From assembly GCF_030247185.1 (NCBI RefSeq), contig NC_080571.1, positions 8,429,001 to 8,493,000 of the forward strand: a stretch of DNA of 64,000 nt. The letters run 5' to 3'. The stretch is from Malaya genurostris (taxonomy: Eukaryota > Arthropoda > Insecta > Diptera > Culicidae). Positions 12,728-25,039 of the stretch are shown here, piece after piece (the stretch's first letter is position 1; each line of letters starts with the position of its first letter). The notes under the pieces were generated by a model. It did no database searches, was not told the origin of the DNA, and worked only from the letters and a program-made list of their open reading frames with translations. The position numbers and the translations under genes were made by a program.

Positions 12728-14290
12728 AGGGTGCGCCGTCAAGACCTGAACTTTGTCATTTTTCAGCGGATTTTGGACAATGAACAATATTTATTTAGGG
12801 CATGACAAATCTCTTGCAGTACAATACCGATCAGATGAACGTCCTTATTTGACACACAAAGCTGTCCAGTTTTGGGCATTTTGCTTTATATTTCACAACA
12901 TTTCTGGCATAAAAGCAGCAGATATTACCTTTTAGGTCTTAAATATTCTTCGTCTTGCTAGCATATCTCCTATATCTTTTACGATAAGCACGCAAAGTTT
13001 TTACAGATTAACGATTGTTTTCAATGTATATCGCTACAATTTCTGCCCGCTATTTTTGCGTAAATCGACTGAAATGATAAAGAATGACGTTTCCGAATCT
13101 GGCAGATTTGTCAAAATCGGATGAAAAATGGCGGAGTTATACAACATTCCAATAGATCGCGTCTACACGGAGAACCCTTCGATCATAAAATTGCGATATC
13201 GCAGTTTTTGATTTTTGCGATAATTGATTTAACTAATTTCTTTTTGATTCAACCAATATGGTTTTTTGATTTGCATATATTCAAATGGTTGAAAAATATG
13301 TTGTTTTGAATGCTGTCAAATGCCGGAGACAGTTGAAAGCAAAACAATAATCGCAATGCAAAATCAACAACTTTTTTAGTTGAAATCTGTTCGTGTCGCT
13401 TCAAAATGTCAATGAAAACAACATCGGTATTTAAAGCGTTTGGTGAAATTGTGTTCATTCGATTTGAGAAATTTATGATAACAAGTGTTTATCTAACAGC
13501 GGTGTTGTGATAAAGTTAACCTTGTTTAAGATGAAAAAGATTTGGTGACAAATTAGACAAAATCTCGTAATCTTTCAGGTATGCGCAAAAATTTTATGCT
13601 TCAAATTCGATCATTGATTTACTTCCAGCAGACTGTTTTACTCCCAGCTGTTTGATACCGATGATGATGTTCATGCATTAGCAATAAAACGCTTTTTGAC
13701 ATAAATTTAATTTACAATCACTTAGAGATCAGATCAGTTCTGATTTCGCAACGATAATTTATTCCTCGGTTAAGATCACTTGAAATCAGCAGTGATCGGT
13801 GGTTTTCCCAGCCCTAATGATATTACATGTCAATATAAAATACTGTTTATATTTTAAGAACGATATTTATTTCATGAATCTCCATACCGAACTTATTTCA
13901 AATAGATCATGATGTGTATCAGTAAGTATATTTTGATTATTTTCGCAAATCAATATCATTGTTCGAGTTGATTCAACTATTTGCAATCTCTAAAACAAAT
14001 AAAATCGATTTATTTTTCAACTAACAAAATTTTGTTTAAATAACTACACCAGTTATTTCAACTAAAATATTTGTTGAAATTGAAAGGTATGTGTCCTCAC
14101 TAATTGACAGCATTTTTTTTAAAACATTTACATTAGTTGTTTCAACCATCGTTTCTGCTGATCGAAAAACAAAAATGACAGTTTAGTTAAAACAACAATC
14201 CAAATTTTAACCAATCGAATTCAGAAAATCAACTAATATTCTGGTTGAAATGGGATCGCGGGTGGTTCCGTGTAGATGGCGCACCTTGTA
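12728..14290. mobile_element. TA-type element with ACAGGGTGCGCC ends, split by a MITE
   Basis: The left end reads acagggtgcgccgtcaagacc next to a TA, and the right end reads tagatggcgcaccttgta. The two are inverted copies of ACA(G/A)GGTGCGCC. The interior that is left (12750-13165) encodes nothing recognisable. The CACGG MITE at 13166-14272 sits almost against the right terminus, so the original element was only ~450 bp. The termini and TA suggest a Tc1/mariner-related MITE. Confidence 0.55.
13166..14272. mobile_element. CACGG-ended TA-type MITE, copy 3 (subfamily 2)
   Basis: It starts CACGGAGAACCC and ends GGTGGTTCCGTG, with TA on both sides (13164-13165 and 14273-14274). Subterminal motifs resemble copies 1 and 2 (gttgattcaac, tcagaaaatcaactaat), but the interior differs. 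The interior instead matches the fragment at 44574-44990, for example 'ggttgaaaaatatgttgttttgaatgctgtc'. No transposase is present. Confidence 0.75.
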
Positions 14291-14390
14291 CGTAGTCTTA
14301 GGGGTGACTAAAATGCCATTTAGTGATTATATGCTGTTATAATGTGGGATTAACCCGTGTTCATTAGTTACCTGGTTATTGGTTTTAACT

Positions 14391-14710
14391 AAAGGGTGAT
14401 TTTTAAGAGGTATAGGAATCGATAGAACGATCAATATAATTTCATGTTTATGTTGGCCGCGGTTTCGCTTTAGATGACTTACGCGCAAGGTCCCCAACAT
14501 AGCCGATTTTCGCGAACAATGCCACCCGCCCATAATTTACACCAAACAGTTACTTTTTTTATATGCATTGGTAGTTCTTGCAAAGCTTCTGGCTGGTTTT
14601 CACTCCAGATGCGCAATTTTGCTTGTTGACATATCCATTCAACCAGAAATGAGCTTCGTCACGGAACACAATTTTTCGTTAAAAAAGTGGATCTTCCCCC
14701 AACTTTTCCA
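14391..14710 (-). pseudogene. IS630/Tc1-type DDE transposase relic
   Basis: The minus strand reads FRDEAHFWLNGYVNKQNC, then after a one-base shift RIWSENQPEALQEL, then HIKKVTVWCKLWAGGIV. The DEAHF(W/H)LNGYVNKQNCRIW segment is a hallmark of a widespread insect IS630-Tc1-mariner transposase group (from memory); its aspartate is the first catalytic residue. The rest of the DDE domain is missing. A terminus-like sequence (aaagggtgatttttaaga) lies at about 14391, consistent with an element end. This is a short dead fragment. Confidence 0.7.
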
Positions 14711-15459
14711 GGGCCGATTCATGATTAAATTATAGATCAAATGACAATTTGTGATTAAATTATAGACCAAACAGTGTTGCCAAAAAGATACCAGCAAAGA
14801 ATCATCCTATAATTGCTATTAAATTTCTCATAGTCCAAAAGTTGTTGTTTTCTCGTGTCGTTAATTGTCCCAGATTCAAAATAGAAAAACGAAAAGTAAA
14901 AATCTTTTATGTTGAATCAGCATCGTGTCAAGCTTAATTTTATAAATAATTCATTTCATGCCACTTTCTCGATAGGTGAATGAAAAGAGTTCCAATTGTG
15001 CTGACAAAATTGTTTCATCAAATTATAATTCAAGTACTGTATTGATTTGATGCTCATTTGCTGTTGAAGTAAATCGAAAGTAAAATTTTAGTTTTCGGAT
15101 TTGGAACAATTGCTTCTTGCATCAACATTTAGGTACATTATTGTTTCAATCCAATTAATTGTTGATTTGATTGACGCATGTCATCGCAGAGCTGCCAGCA
15201 CTGAACATCAAACTAATTTGTTAATGGTTTTGACAACCAGTTTGATAGCTTTTAGAACACAAATGACAGTTAAAAAAGAAAACAACTTCTTATGAGTTGT
15301 ATCAATTTTAAATCAATTGATTTTAGAGAAACAATTGATATATTAATTGAATTACTACCGTGTGTCGCATCCTTTCAAAGTAATCATGTTAAAAACCTAA
15401 GTAATTCTTTAGAATACTTTATACTCTTAAGGCTTGGTTTCACTGCAAACTTCGTTTTT
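14711..15459. other. AT-rich DNA, possible unrecognised MITE
   Basis: A short direct duplication (gattaaattatagatcaaa) occurs at 14722 and 14753. The 15.1-15.35 kb part is rich in caattaattg/aacaattga motifs and ends at 'accgtgtgt', which resembles the CACGG MITE style. No matching left terminus was found, so it is left unclassified. Confidence 0.35.
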
Positions 15460-17400
15460 GATTAATAGAACGACACTTTTCTCGAATTATTTAATCTTAC
15501 TATCTGACATTATGTAAGAAAACATATGTTTTCTGTTCTGGCACGAGAATGGGATGGATGAATTTCCATTTGATTCAACAGCTTCGCCCACATGACATTC
15601 TCATCCAAAAGCTGCATTTAATTCAATCAGAAAAAAGCACTAGAAACGTTTAGTGAGCAAACCTTGGGCTAATAGGAGCACGGCGCACGAATCGATTCCC
15701 TGCTAAATCTATCGGGCAGGACTTTCGACACAGTCAAATTATCGTGCGGGCGCATGCTGCTGATGAACAGAAACTTAGTCTGTTAACAGAAAATTGGATC
15801 TAATTAAGTCTTCTTCCATTCTATCATTTCGTTCGAGCCAATACGGATTGGTATTATATATAGGGAATTCCGACAAGGCTCTAATGAGTCTAGAAGCAGA
15901 CGAGAAGTCCTGTTTCGTCCACACACCGATTCATTCATCGGTGGTTCCTTTGAAAGCAAACAAAAAAAACAGCGCAAAAACAAACCAGGCAGAACCAAAA
16001 GCGTTTTTTTTTGTCGGAAACTGTTTCAAACAATCAAATTAAGTATCTAAACATTGTTGTGGCCGGATGGTTTGGACTTCTGTGATGGTGGCGCGCGTTT
16101 TTTTTTTCCTTCGGATACTTTGGAACCGACAAAATCGCTCTGATTGGCTTTGTTTTTGGTAACCAACTGACCGTGACCTGGTGTTCGAATGCAGCACGAT
16201 TATACGGTTGCATGTCATTACCGTCGTTTTTGCGGTGCCTCGATGACCTTTCAACGAAGGGCGGTTAATTATCCGTTGGCGTTTTTCGTGTATGCTCCTT
16301 CTGTTTTGGCGCACTTGTAAGCAAATTAGACGATTCAATTATACTGTCGGTGCGAGACTTTGTGGCAATGTTAGGATGGTTTGATGAGCATTGAGCTAGG
16401 ATAACGTGATAACCTAGTTTTAATCCCTGTAGTTTTCTTTCCATACCGCAAGAGGTAAAATAATCAATCCACCTGTTCATTTATATTCAAACCCTTGAGG
16501 CCATTATTGGTGACACTTCCGCGTTGAAACAAACACCTTCGAAGCGATCGCAACCACGAAGTCGCGTTGCTCATTTTACGGCTTAATAACGATGGCGTCA
16601 CAGAAACAAGCCGCACCGCACTCGGAACCGATTGTGTTTATTACCTGAAAATAAAAAAAATTACTCCATTACTAACGAGCATCCGTTGACACATTTTACA
16701 TAATTTTCGTTATTGAATGCAATTGAATTGAATTGAATGGAAGTGAAGAGCCCCCACATCCATCGTGCGATTCCGTGTCTCGCATCGCTAGTGCTTTGCG
16801 TTCGGTTTCCCGGTTGTTCCACTTGTTGTTGCGGTGGTTCCAGTTGGCTAAGCGCAAAGGGCGAGGGGAAACTTGACGCGGCAAATTTTCGAAAACCCCG
16901 AAAAGCGGGTCCTCAGAACAAAACAACTCAACAAAAATCGATCGTTAAAATGAGGGCTTTGTGGTCCCCGGGCCGCGTAGTCGGCATTTTCATGCAAATA
17001 AATGCTGGTCAATATGCGCACCTCCCAACAGCGCGGCAAACCGACGACGCCGGTCGTGACGGCGATGACGATCGTGGCCCCGCTGAAGAGGAAATGTTCA
17101 AACTCATTGATAGCTTCATTAGCGGCTTGACGTGAATTGACTGGCTGGCGGCTCTGTCACAATCAATCAATACGACTTTTGGTTGGGTTGTCAAAATATC
17201 GTCCGCTGACTGGGCACAAATGGTTGGATTGAAGCAAATCTCTTTCTTGAAAAAGGGGCTCTGAGATAGGAATTGTTGTTCTGCTTATGGCGGTAATGTT
17301 CGATTGAACAGTAATTGAATTGTCTTACTTGCAAGTCACGTCTATTCATGTGCATGCGTGTAATTGATCAATTAACGGGCTTGTCATAGCTTCGAAACCG
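15460..17400. other. Repeat-poor block, no gene recognised
   Basis: Several 60-130 codon frames lie on both strands, including a 132-codon plus-strand frame at 16737-17135. None has a recognisable domain, and codon content looks like read-through of non-coding DNA. A (gaatt)n-like run occurs near 16720-16740. It may be host intronic or intergenic DNA. Confidence 0.35.
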
Positions 17401-18458
17401 GAAAATCATACTATTTATGGCAAACAAAATAGAATTTGGATGATGATGTAATTCTACTCATACGGCAGCTTACAAAAACCAATCTTGCTCTATTTTTCAA
17501 TAATAGATAATTTCTTCGAAGCGTCACAGATTTGAACCAGGTCACTGTCACATGTAATGACCGAAAATGCATAATTTGTACCAAGAAGCGCTACATCATT
17601 TTTTAAAAATGAAGTAAAGTGCGGATTATTTGTTGCTCCTGCGGATTTTAATGACGGATTCAAACGTTACAGAAATACTTTCGTTCCCTAGCAAATGGCA
17701 AGAAATCGACCCACTTTTCGTTTAAATTCTTCATTTCGTATAAACAATTAACATTTTCCGATCTTACCAATACTTCAGTTGGCATCCAATGTTCTATATC
17801 TTACAAATCGTATCCAAACCTTCAGTTTTCGGAACTATCTAATTGCACTTTAATGGGCATAATATGATTTGATGTGCGCAAAACACATTTAAATATTAGC
17901 CCTATATACGCTTCTAATTGAAACACTGAAAATAAGAATAGAATGATTGTACCCATACAAATACTTTTTCTTATAAGACGTATTTTTTGTACGTCGAACT
18001 AATCAAGTATGAGATTAGAAATTGCTACTCTAAGAATAGTTTCAGGCGGTTTAAGAAAACAAGTTGACAAAAAGTCTGTATCAATTGAAGCCAACTTCAA
18101 ACCCTATCAAAGGGTTTAAATACACTTCAGCAATAGGAAGTCACGCCGAAATAGTTCACCTACTTGTAGGATTGTTAATATTTTTCACAGTTACTACATA
18201 CAAACCAATTCGCACCCTCTCATTCTGCTACTAACGCAGAAGCCGATTGCACCCAGTCGACGTCGTTCTATTGATTAGATATCATCGTAGACACACGGGG
18301 AGACTTGAGATGGGAACTAGGTCATTACACCTTCGGAAAACAAAGTTCTACTGATTTTATACTTCTTGCAAACAATTCCATTATCGATTTCCTGCAACGC
18401 TTTTTAGATTTCATTTCTGTACAGATAAAACTTTCTGAATAAAGGACCGGCACTTATC
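17401..18458. other. AT-rich non-coding DNA
   Basis: No recognisable feature on either strand. Confidence 0.35.
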
Positions 18459-18460
18459 TA

Positions 18461-18820
18461 CACTGGGGTCTCTTTTTACGCGGTTTTTTTAATGCGGTTT
18501 CTTTTTACGCGGATTTCCGAAGTTACGCGTTTTTTTACGCGGATTTCCACAATTACGCGGTTTTTTTCCGCATCAAAAAAAAATTTCGTTTTTGGAAGTC
18601 TCAAAATTTCTCTATGTCCCAAAGTCGATTTTCACAAAAAAATTTTTTTTGAGATTACATCAGATATGGACGTTTCATGCATTTCTAAGACATTTGGCAT
18701 CAAACAATTTTTTTTCTTTTGTTTGGAGGTTTTTTTTACGCGTATTTCCGAAGTTACGTGGTTTTTATTCGCGGTTTTATTTACGTGGTACGTATCCCCC
18801 GCGTGAAAAAAAACTCAGTG
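18461..18820. mobile_element. 360-bp CACTG...CAGTG repeat with tttttacgcgg units
   Basis: It starts CACTGGGGTCTCTTTTTACGC, ends GTGAAAAAAAACTCAGTG, and is flanked by TA on both sides. Both flanks carry tandem ~27-bp units of 'tttttacgcggatttccgaagttacgcg'. The middle includes an A-run and no plausible protein. It looks like a non-autonomous element; the superfamily is undecided. Confidence 0.55.
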
Positions 18821-19135
18821 TATTCAGCTTTTTGAAAAATCAGCTCCGAGTCGAGATGGTTTTTGCATGAATGCAAAAAAAAAAGACTTCCATCTCCATC
18901 TCCGGATTTCACGAGCAAGCCAAAAGTCCCTAGGAATGATTAGTATTTGATAATTAATAAATTAAGTTGCCATTATTAAATAATTTCATAGAAATCTGAA
19001 AAAATATTTTCAAAGTAGGTATTTGTTGAGAAAAAATACTAGAAGTATCAATTGCTGATAGTTTGGGCAGCCGAAAAATTTACTATCATGGTTATCTTTG
19101 TCTTGGATTTACTATTTTTTCTGATTTTGTCTAAT

Positions 19136-19272
19136 TTAGGGGTCGGAAACCTGCAATTCGCGAGCCGCATGCGACTTCGTAGACGTATGGCTACAGTAAG
19201 GGAAAGCTTCATATGCAAATTTTATTTATTTTATAAGGTTAGGTTTGGAACGACCAGAAAATATCAGTGATT
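19136..19272. repeat. Possible hAT-type relic
   Basis: The sequence aggggtcggaaacctgcaattcgcgagccgcatgcg resembles the termini of animal hAT elements as I remember them. Nearby 'cagtgattcccaaa' is also hAT-like. The two are not inverted copies of each other, so this may be two separate fragments. Confidence 0.25.
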
Positions 19273-20029
19273 CCCAAAAACGGCCCTTACTGCGCACCTT
19301 TGGGCGCTAGATTATTTTGAATAAGCAGTTAATTTTAACTGGTCAACTGTTCAAAGTCTAAAATAGTGGGTTTTCTCATTAGAAAAAGGAAATCGAATAA
19401 GAATCAAAACAAATGTAATCATGACATGTTTAAAAAAAAATAATCAAGAAATCTAATGCTAAATCCCATCCAGGATCAAGTCAACATATCAGTTGCAAAT
19501 TTGATGTTAATAGTGAATCATTTGAATCTGATGAGATTTAAAAGAGAGATAATAAAAGTAAACATTTAAAAATTTAAAGGATCCTATGATCAAAAGTTGA
19601 TCAAACAAGATTCAAATCAGATCTGTATTCCAAATAGAATTCATACAGAGTAGCGACAAAATGTTCATTCAAACTTTCTTCTTAGCAAGTATTGTACTGC
19701 ATACTTGGTAACTTACATCACCAAAAGAACTGCATCTGGTCCCACCGAGATGACAAATCCGCCCAAAACAGAATTACTTGAGGATTCGTTACTTAAATGT
19801 CGCTTATCACGTTATTTGAACAGATGGTTCGCCACACGCGATATTTCTCTAGTTCAAGGTAAAATACCTAGTGCAAATACCTATTTCAGTAGCCGTTAAA
19901 TATTCCTGTACAAGTAGCTCTTGAAAATCTCAAAGTCTTGATGTAGGTTTCATCATTCTTTACCATGTAATCAAACTTCATTAGCCGACCAAATTTATTT
20001 GCTTATCGCACGATTTGGAGTTTTTCTTA
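19273..20029. other. AT-rich non-coding DNA
   Basis: Nothing firm. A 64-codon plus-strand frame near 19705 could be a decayed 5' part of the LINE that follows, but no motif supports it. Confidence 0.3.
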
Positions 20030-21245
20030 TGTAAGTCGACAGTCCTGCTAGTTTTTTTAATTCGAAACACGGTCGTAGAAGGCATTCTCTGCTTGCTTGC
20101 GAAATCTTGGATGGAGAAGTTGGGAATCCGCTTGACAGAAATCTGCAATCACTTTGCAAATTTTTTCCAAGAAGTATATACATCTTATTCAGAAACTGAC
20201 CGTGACCGTGAATACTTCTCTTTCATACCTGCATACTCTTTACACTACTTTAGCAAAGCCTTCGACCGTATTGACATACCATTACTTCTACACAAACTAC
20301 AAAAATATGGCATAAAACATACTCTTCTGGAATGGCTCAAATCATACTTAACGAATCGTGTACAGGTAGTCCGCTTCCAAAACATTCTGTCTGAACCAAT
20401 TAATGTAACTTCTGGCGTACCTTAGGGTTCTCACTTAGGGCCTCTCCTTTTCATTTTACATATAAACGACATTTCCTTCATACTCAAAAATCTGAAAGTG
20501 CTTATATATGCAGACGACATGAAACTCTTCATGGAAATTAAAAATATCAACGACGCTGTAATATTCCAGAACGAAATCAATCTATTCCACATTTGGTGCT
20601 GCAAAAGTCTACTCCAACTCAATGTAAAAAAATGTAACTCAATAACTTTTAGTAGGAAAAATGAAACTATATCCACAAACATACATCTAGGAAATCAACT
20701 TGTAGAAAAATGTAAAATTGTAAGAGATTTAGGCGTAATCTTAGACTCCAAGCTCACTTTTGTGGAACACTACAATATCATAATCAAAAAGCTAATACCA
20801 TGCTGGGCTTTATTAAACGCTTCAGTCATAACTTTCAGGACCCATACACAATTAAATTATTATACACTACATATGTCAGACCTATTTTGGAATATTGCAG
20901 CCTAGTATGGAATCCATACAATATTATTCACGAAGAACGCATCTAATCTATTCAAAAACAATTTCTTTTATATGCACTTCGTAAATTAAACTGGACAGCA
21001 TTTCCTCTACCATCATATGAAGCACGCTGCATGCTCATCAATATACAAACACTTGAAGAACGCTGCGACTTTGCAATGCTTTATTTTATCAGCGACATTA
21101 TTTCTCAACGCATTCAATCAGCTCCATTATTATCGCAATTAAATTTTTATATACCTAGCCGTCAATTACGTTCCAGGAAATTATTTTTAAAAAAACAAGC
21201 TAGAACAAATTATGCAAAATACAGTCCAGTCAATCGAATAATGCG
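20030..21245 (+). pseudogene. Non-LTR retrotransposon reverse transcriptase relic (host LINE)
   Basis: The plus strand encodes a linker piece (ICNHFANFFQEVY), jumps over the first RT motifs to FSKAFDRIDIPLLLHKL, then gives SGVP-stop-GSHLGPLLFILHIND and LIYADDMKLF, with the YADD catalytic motif, then VRDLGVILDSKLTF. An in-frame TAG at 20423-20425 replaces the Gln of GVPQG. Frameshifts separate the C-terminal part (SYEARCMLINIQTLEERCDF, YSPVNRIMR). The C-terminus is interrupted after ...NRIMR by the LINE at 21246-23790 and resumes at 23800. It resembles the Jockey/CR1-type supergroup; the clade is uncertain. Confidence 0.85.
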
Positions 21246-23790
21246 CCATTATTTATTTATTTATTTATTTATTTACTATTATTGTGTCCATCGGATACAA
21301 GATCTAAATGGACAATTAGAGTGGGAAAAAGCCCATTTGAGTTGAACTCGTTTGTCATTCTCAAACGGGCGCAAAAACCACTATCTTTTCAAGAACATAA
21401 ACGAAAGTAATGAAACACAATGTAACTTAAAGCTAGTATCACAAATGTCACTAATAATATAACTTAAAAATTCAAATCACATCGGATCGTTTCAGTTTTT
21501 TCGCGAAATGACTAGATGATTCACCAAACTCGAAAAGATCCTCAACAGCGGTGAAAGTTCGAATGGAAGCAGTAATCGGTTCATTAAAGCCAAAACGAGT
21601 TCTGTGAAATCTCTGCTGAAGCAGTGATGTATTCCGCAGTGTCCTATTCGGTATCCGAAAATTTACTACAGAGCGTAATTCAGGAGCATCAATTTCCCCA
21701 TTGATCAGTTTTGCAATTAATAATGCTTGTTGAATTTTTCGGCGCCGATGAAGCGTATCGATTCCTAATAGTTGACATCTATCCTGATACGGGGGCAGAT
21801 TAGCAGGATTTTGCCAAGGTAAGTTTCGTAATGCCAGACGAACGAATCGTTTTTGAACTCTTTCAATGCGTATGCTCCACGAAAGTTGATAAGGAATCCA
21901 AACTACTGAAACATTCTCTAGAATAGGCCGGACAAGTGAACAATACAAAGCTTTCAAACAGTGAGGATCTCTAAAATCCTTGGCGATTTTACTGATAAAG
22001 CCTAATTGACGTGATGCTTTTGAGATGATCTGTGATCGTTGTAAATCAAATGATAATTTTTCATCTAGCAGTATTCCCAAATCGCGAACCTGGGTAACTC
22101 TAGTCAAGACTGAGCCATCGATGCGATAGTCAAATTTAACAGGTCTCAGAGTACGGTGAAACGTGATCACCTGACCTTTTGCGACGTTGATTATAAGTTT
22201 GTTTCGACTACACCAATCTACGAACGATTCAAGTGCATTTTGCAACCGCCAACAATCCTCCACAGTGCGAATAACGAGGTACAATTTCAGGTCGTCTGCA
22301 TATGTCAGTTTGCAATCAGTTCCCAAAGCAAATGAGACATCGTTGAAATATAACACGAAAAGCAAAGGTCCTAAATTACTGCCTTGAGGAACTCCTGAGT
22401 TGTTAGAGAAAAGTGATGATGAACTGTTGCTCAATTTTACTCGTAGAACTCTCCCGGAGAGATATGAGCTCAACCAGGACACAAGATGGGCGGAAAATCC
22501 GAGACGAGATAATTTGCTTAGAAGTATTGTGTGGTCAATTTTGTCGAAAGCAGCTTTTAGATCCGTGTAAATGACATCCATCTGAGCTTTAGCTTCCATG
22601 CTGGCAATACACTTTGAAGTAAGTGTTAGCAGATTTGTTGCAACTGATCTTCCTGGCATGAATCCATGTTGATCGAATGATATATAATTCCTTGCTCGAT
22701 CTAATATAGCACTACTCACAATAATCTCGAAAAGTTTCGATGAAGCGGAAAGATTAGTTATGCCACGATAGTTTACAACATTACGACGATCGCCATCTTT
22801 GAATATTGGGCAAATGTAGGATTGTTTCCATATCCGTGGGAATTTAGCTTGCTCAAATGATCGAGTGAAAATAACACTTAGTGGTCCAGCTAAAGCGTCA
22901 ATACAGCGACGTAAAATAACAGCAGGTAAGCCGTCGGGCCCAGGAGAAAATGAACTTTTCAGTTTTTTTGCAGCGCATTGGACCAACTCCGGGGTAACGA
23001 TGAAAGTGTTTAAGTTTATCATGTCAACTGGAACATCCGAAACAGCAGCTTCCGTATCGCTACTTGAAGTGAAACTGCTCGAAAAAACACTAGCGAAATG
23101 CTTGGCAAACAGCTCACACGATTCCGAAACTGACACAGCCGTCTCATCGCCAAGAAATACATTCGAAGGTACAGATGAACTTTTTCTTTTTGAGTTAACA
23201 AAACGCCAAAAACTTCTTGGGTTGCGTTTCAGTTTAGTCTGCGTACGGAGTACATATGATTTGTATAAACTTGCATTGAGAGCACGGTAGGCATTAGCCG
23301 AGTGATGAAAATTACGAACGTTAACAGCATTTCGTAGACGATGCATTTTTCGCTGATATGAGTTTCGCTTACGTTTTAATTGTCGTAGTTCCCAAGTGCT
23401 CCAAGCTGGGGTGACAGATGGTCTGAGGCGAGGTACATTTTGATCAAGCCAGCTATTTATTTCAAAGCAGAAGATTTCTGCCATAACATCAACTTCTCTG
23501 GTAGCAAACAATAAATCCCAATCTACATTGCTTAAATAAACGGACAAAGCAGAAAAATCCACCAACCGGTAATTCAATGGGCGCATGGCACCGCTATCAT
23601 CACTCCTTGTCATATCGGTGTTATCGGCAATTGTGTTGAAATGAATTTCAAGCGGTGGGTGATGGGTGTCCACGGGAAGCAGCGGGGTAGGGCTACGATC
23701 GACTACACAATCAACCGTTACAATCAATACTGCGAACATCTTGACCTTACTATGTCAAAAAATCAAATCAAATCTCAGCTTTGTCGTAGA
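21246..23790 (-). mobile_element. 5'-truncated LINE insertion with 9-bp TSD
   Basis: The direct repeat AATAATGCG lies at 21237-21245 and 23791-23799 and brackets this insertion. The 3' end (low coordinates, minus-strand sense) is a run of TAAA units at 21246-21275 preceded by a ~200-bp 3' UTR. The 5' end is cut off inside the endonuclease domain. The surrounding plus-strand LINE reads across the gap when the insert and one duplication are removed, which confirms the boundaries. Confidence 0.93.
21472..23790 (-). CDS. LINE ORF2: endonuclease end + reverse transcriptase, partial
   Basis: This long frame of a non-LTR retrotransposon is open for 755 codons from 23739 to 21472. It extends upstream to the truncation point through one in-frame TGA at 23755-23757, so the ATG at 23739 is not the true start. 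Seen in order (numbering from that Met): the end of an endonuclease domain (LPVDTHHPPLEI, ~21-32), a linker, RT motifs SPGPDGLPAVILRR (~265-278), DLKAAFDKIDH (~393), GVPQGSNLGPLLF (~449) and LTYADDLKLY (YADD ~480-483), then VRDLGILLDEKLSF. All RT catalytic aspartates are present. The protein copies element RNA at the target site. With the N-terminal endonuclease and ORF1 lost, this copy cannot move by itself. Few lesions suggest it is the youngest LINE here. Jockey/CR1-like; the exact clade is not determined. Confidence 0.92.
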
Positions 23791-23799
23791 AATAATGCG

Positions 23800-23878
23800 T
23801 AGTATGTAGGTGAACATTGTAAACAATTTATATGTAGTCTACATTTGCTTGACGAAATAAATAAATAAATAAATAAAC
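23800..23878 (+). repeat. 3' end of the interrupted plus-strand LINE
   Basis: Across the insertion the reading goes from NRIMR to a few codons and a stop (agt atg tag), then a short 3' UTR ending in gacgaaataaataaataaataaataaa. This is a LINE-like TAAA-repeat tail. Confidence 0.8.
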
Positions 23879-24957
23879 ATAGATAACCACTCTTTTCGAC
23901 GATATTGCGACTTCCAGTGTGATTTCAACATATCCTGATTCAGTGTTCCTAGTGGTCGAAAAAAGATCTCCGAACACTTTTATTACATTAGTCACAGTAA
24001 GTTTTGCCACATTATAAAATTTCGATTATTTTACGTGGGAGTAGTTCGGATTTACGCGATGGACGAGCAAAATTTTGATGCCTTGCTTTGATGCCTTTTT
24101 TACAGCCGAAAGGAAAATATTTAAATTATACAGTAAACATGATGTTTGATGAAGTCGAAAGCGACATAGTGTACTCTAAGTTGCGTACTTAGTGAACTTG
24201 ATATTGAAACGCGATCAAATTAATTAGGATAAAGACTTTTGATCTTCACGTTTCAATAAAAAATCTTCACACACAAATCAGTTCAATTACGTAATCAAAG
24301 TTTTTCAACGTTTGCACCAAGGAATTTGCAAGTTAGGTGATTTGCAAATCTTAATTACTGACGGTTGGCTGTTTTTTCGGATGATGTGAAATTAATTGCG
24401 AAAACTAATGGGTCGTATGAAACTGTCAGTTATTTTTATCTCAGTCATATACCAAAATCTTTCGTAAAACTACCCCGCACCTTAGAAAAATACACAGTTT
24501 TGGCCACATAAGCCAAATATTTAGCACACACAATATTGCTCAACGAAAAATCAGATTAAAAAAATTACTGATAAAATGACAATAATGAAATACGAAACCT
24601 AGAGACATCAATTTCAGTAGACAGTTCTTAATTCGCAACCTTCTCTGATCAGGGAAAATCATTCTGCCAATTGAACCATTCTGGATGTGATGAAACACAA
24701 CTTAGTAGACTCCCCTGTAAAAAAAACTTGGTATATGAGCACGGTTCGTGTGGTTCTATTTTTCATCCCCACAAATTAGATTACAGATAGTTTTAATGAT
24801 TCAAATCATTTCGTACCGTTTTGCCACAATTCTTACCAAAATTCATAAACACAAACTTATCATAATTCGTAAACGCTAAAAATCATTATATTTAGCGCAA
24901 CAATCAAATAGTCTTCACTAAGGACTCTAAAGTTTGTTTCAGCATAATTTGTTCAGT
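23879..24957. other. AT-rich non-coding DNA
   Basis: No gene or clear element boundary recognised. Confidence 0.3.
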
Positions 24958-24958
24958 A

Positions 24959-25037
24959 CAGTAGGACCTCAAGTTTCAAGAGGTATCGAGGTCTCAGGAA
25001 ATGTTAAAGGTTTAAGGCATCTTGAGACGCTATACTG
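24959..25037. mobile_element. 79-bp pogo-like mini-element
   Basis: The ends CAGTAGGACCTCAAG and the complement of CAGTATAGCGTCTCAAG are imperfect inverted repeats, flanked by TA on each side. A CAGT... terminus with TA duplication is typical of pogo/Tigger-type MITEs. It is very short, so it may be an internally collapsed copy. Confidence 0.4.
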
Positions 25038-25039
25038 TA

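Noticed and set aside
16737..17135. 132-codon plus-strand frame
   Set aside because: Low-complexity and Cys/Gly runs from simple sequence; no domain; overlapping frames of similar size on the other strand.
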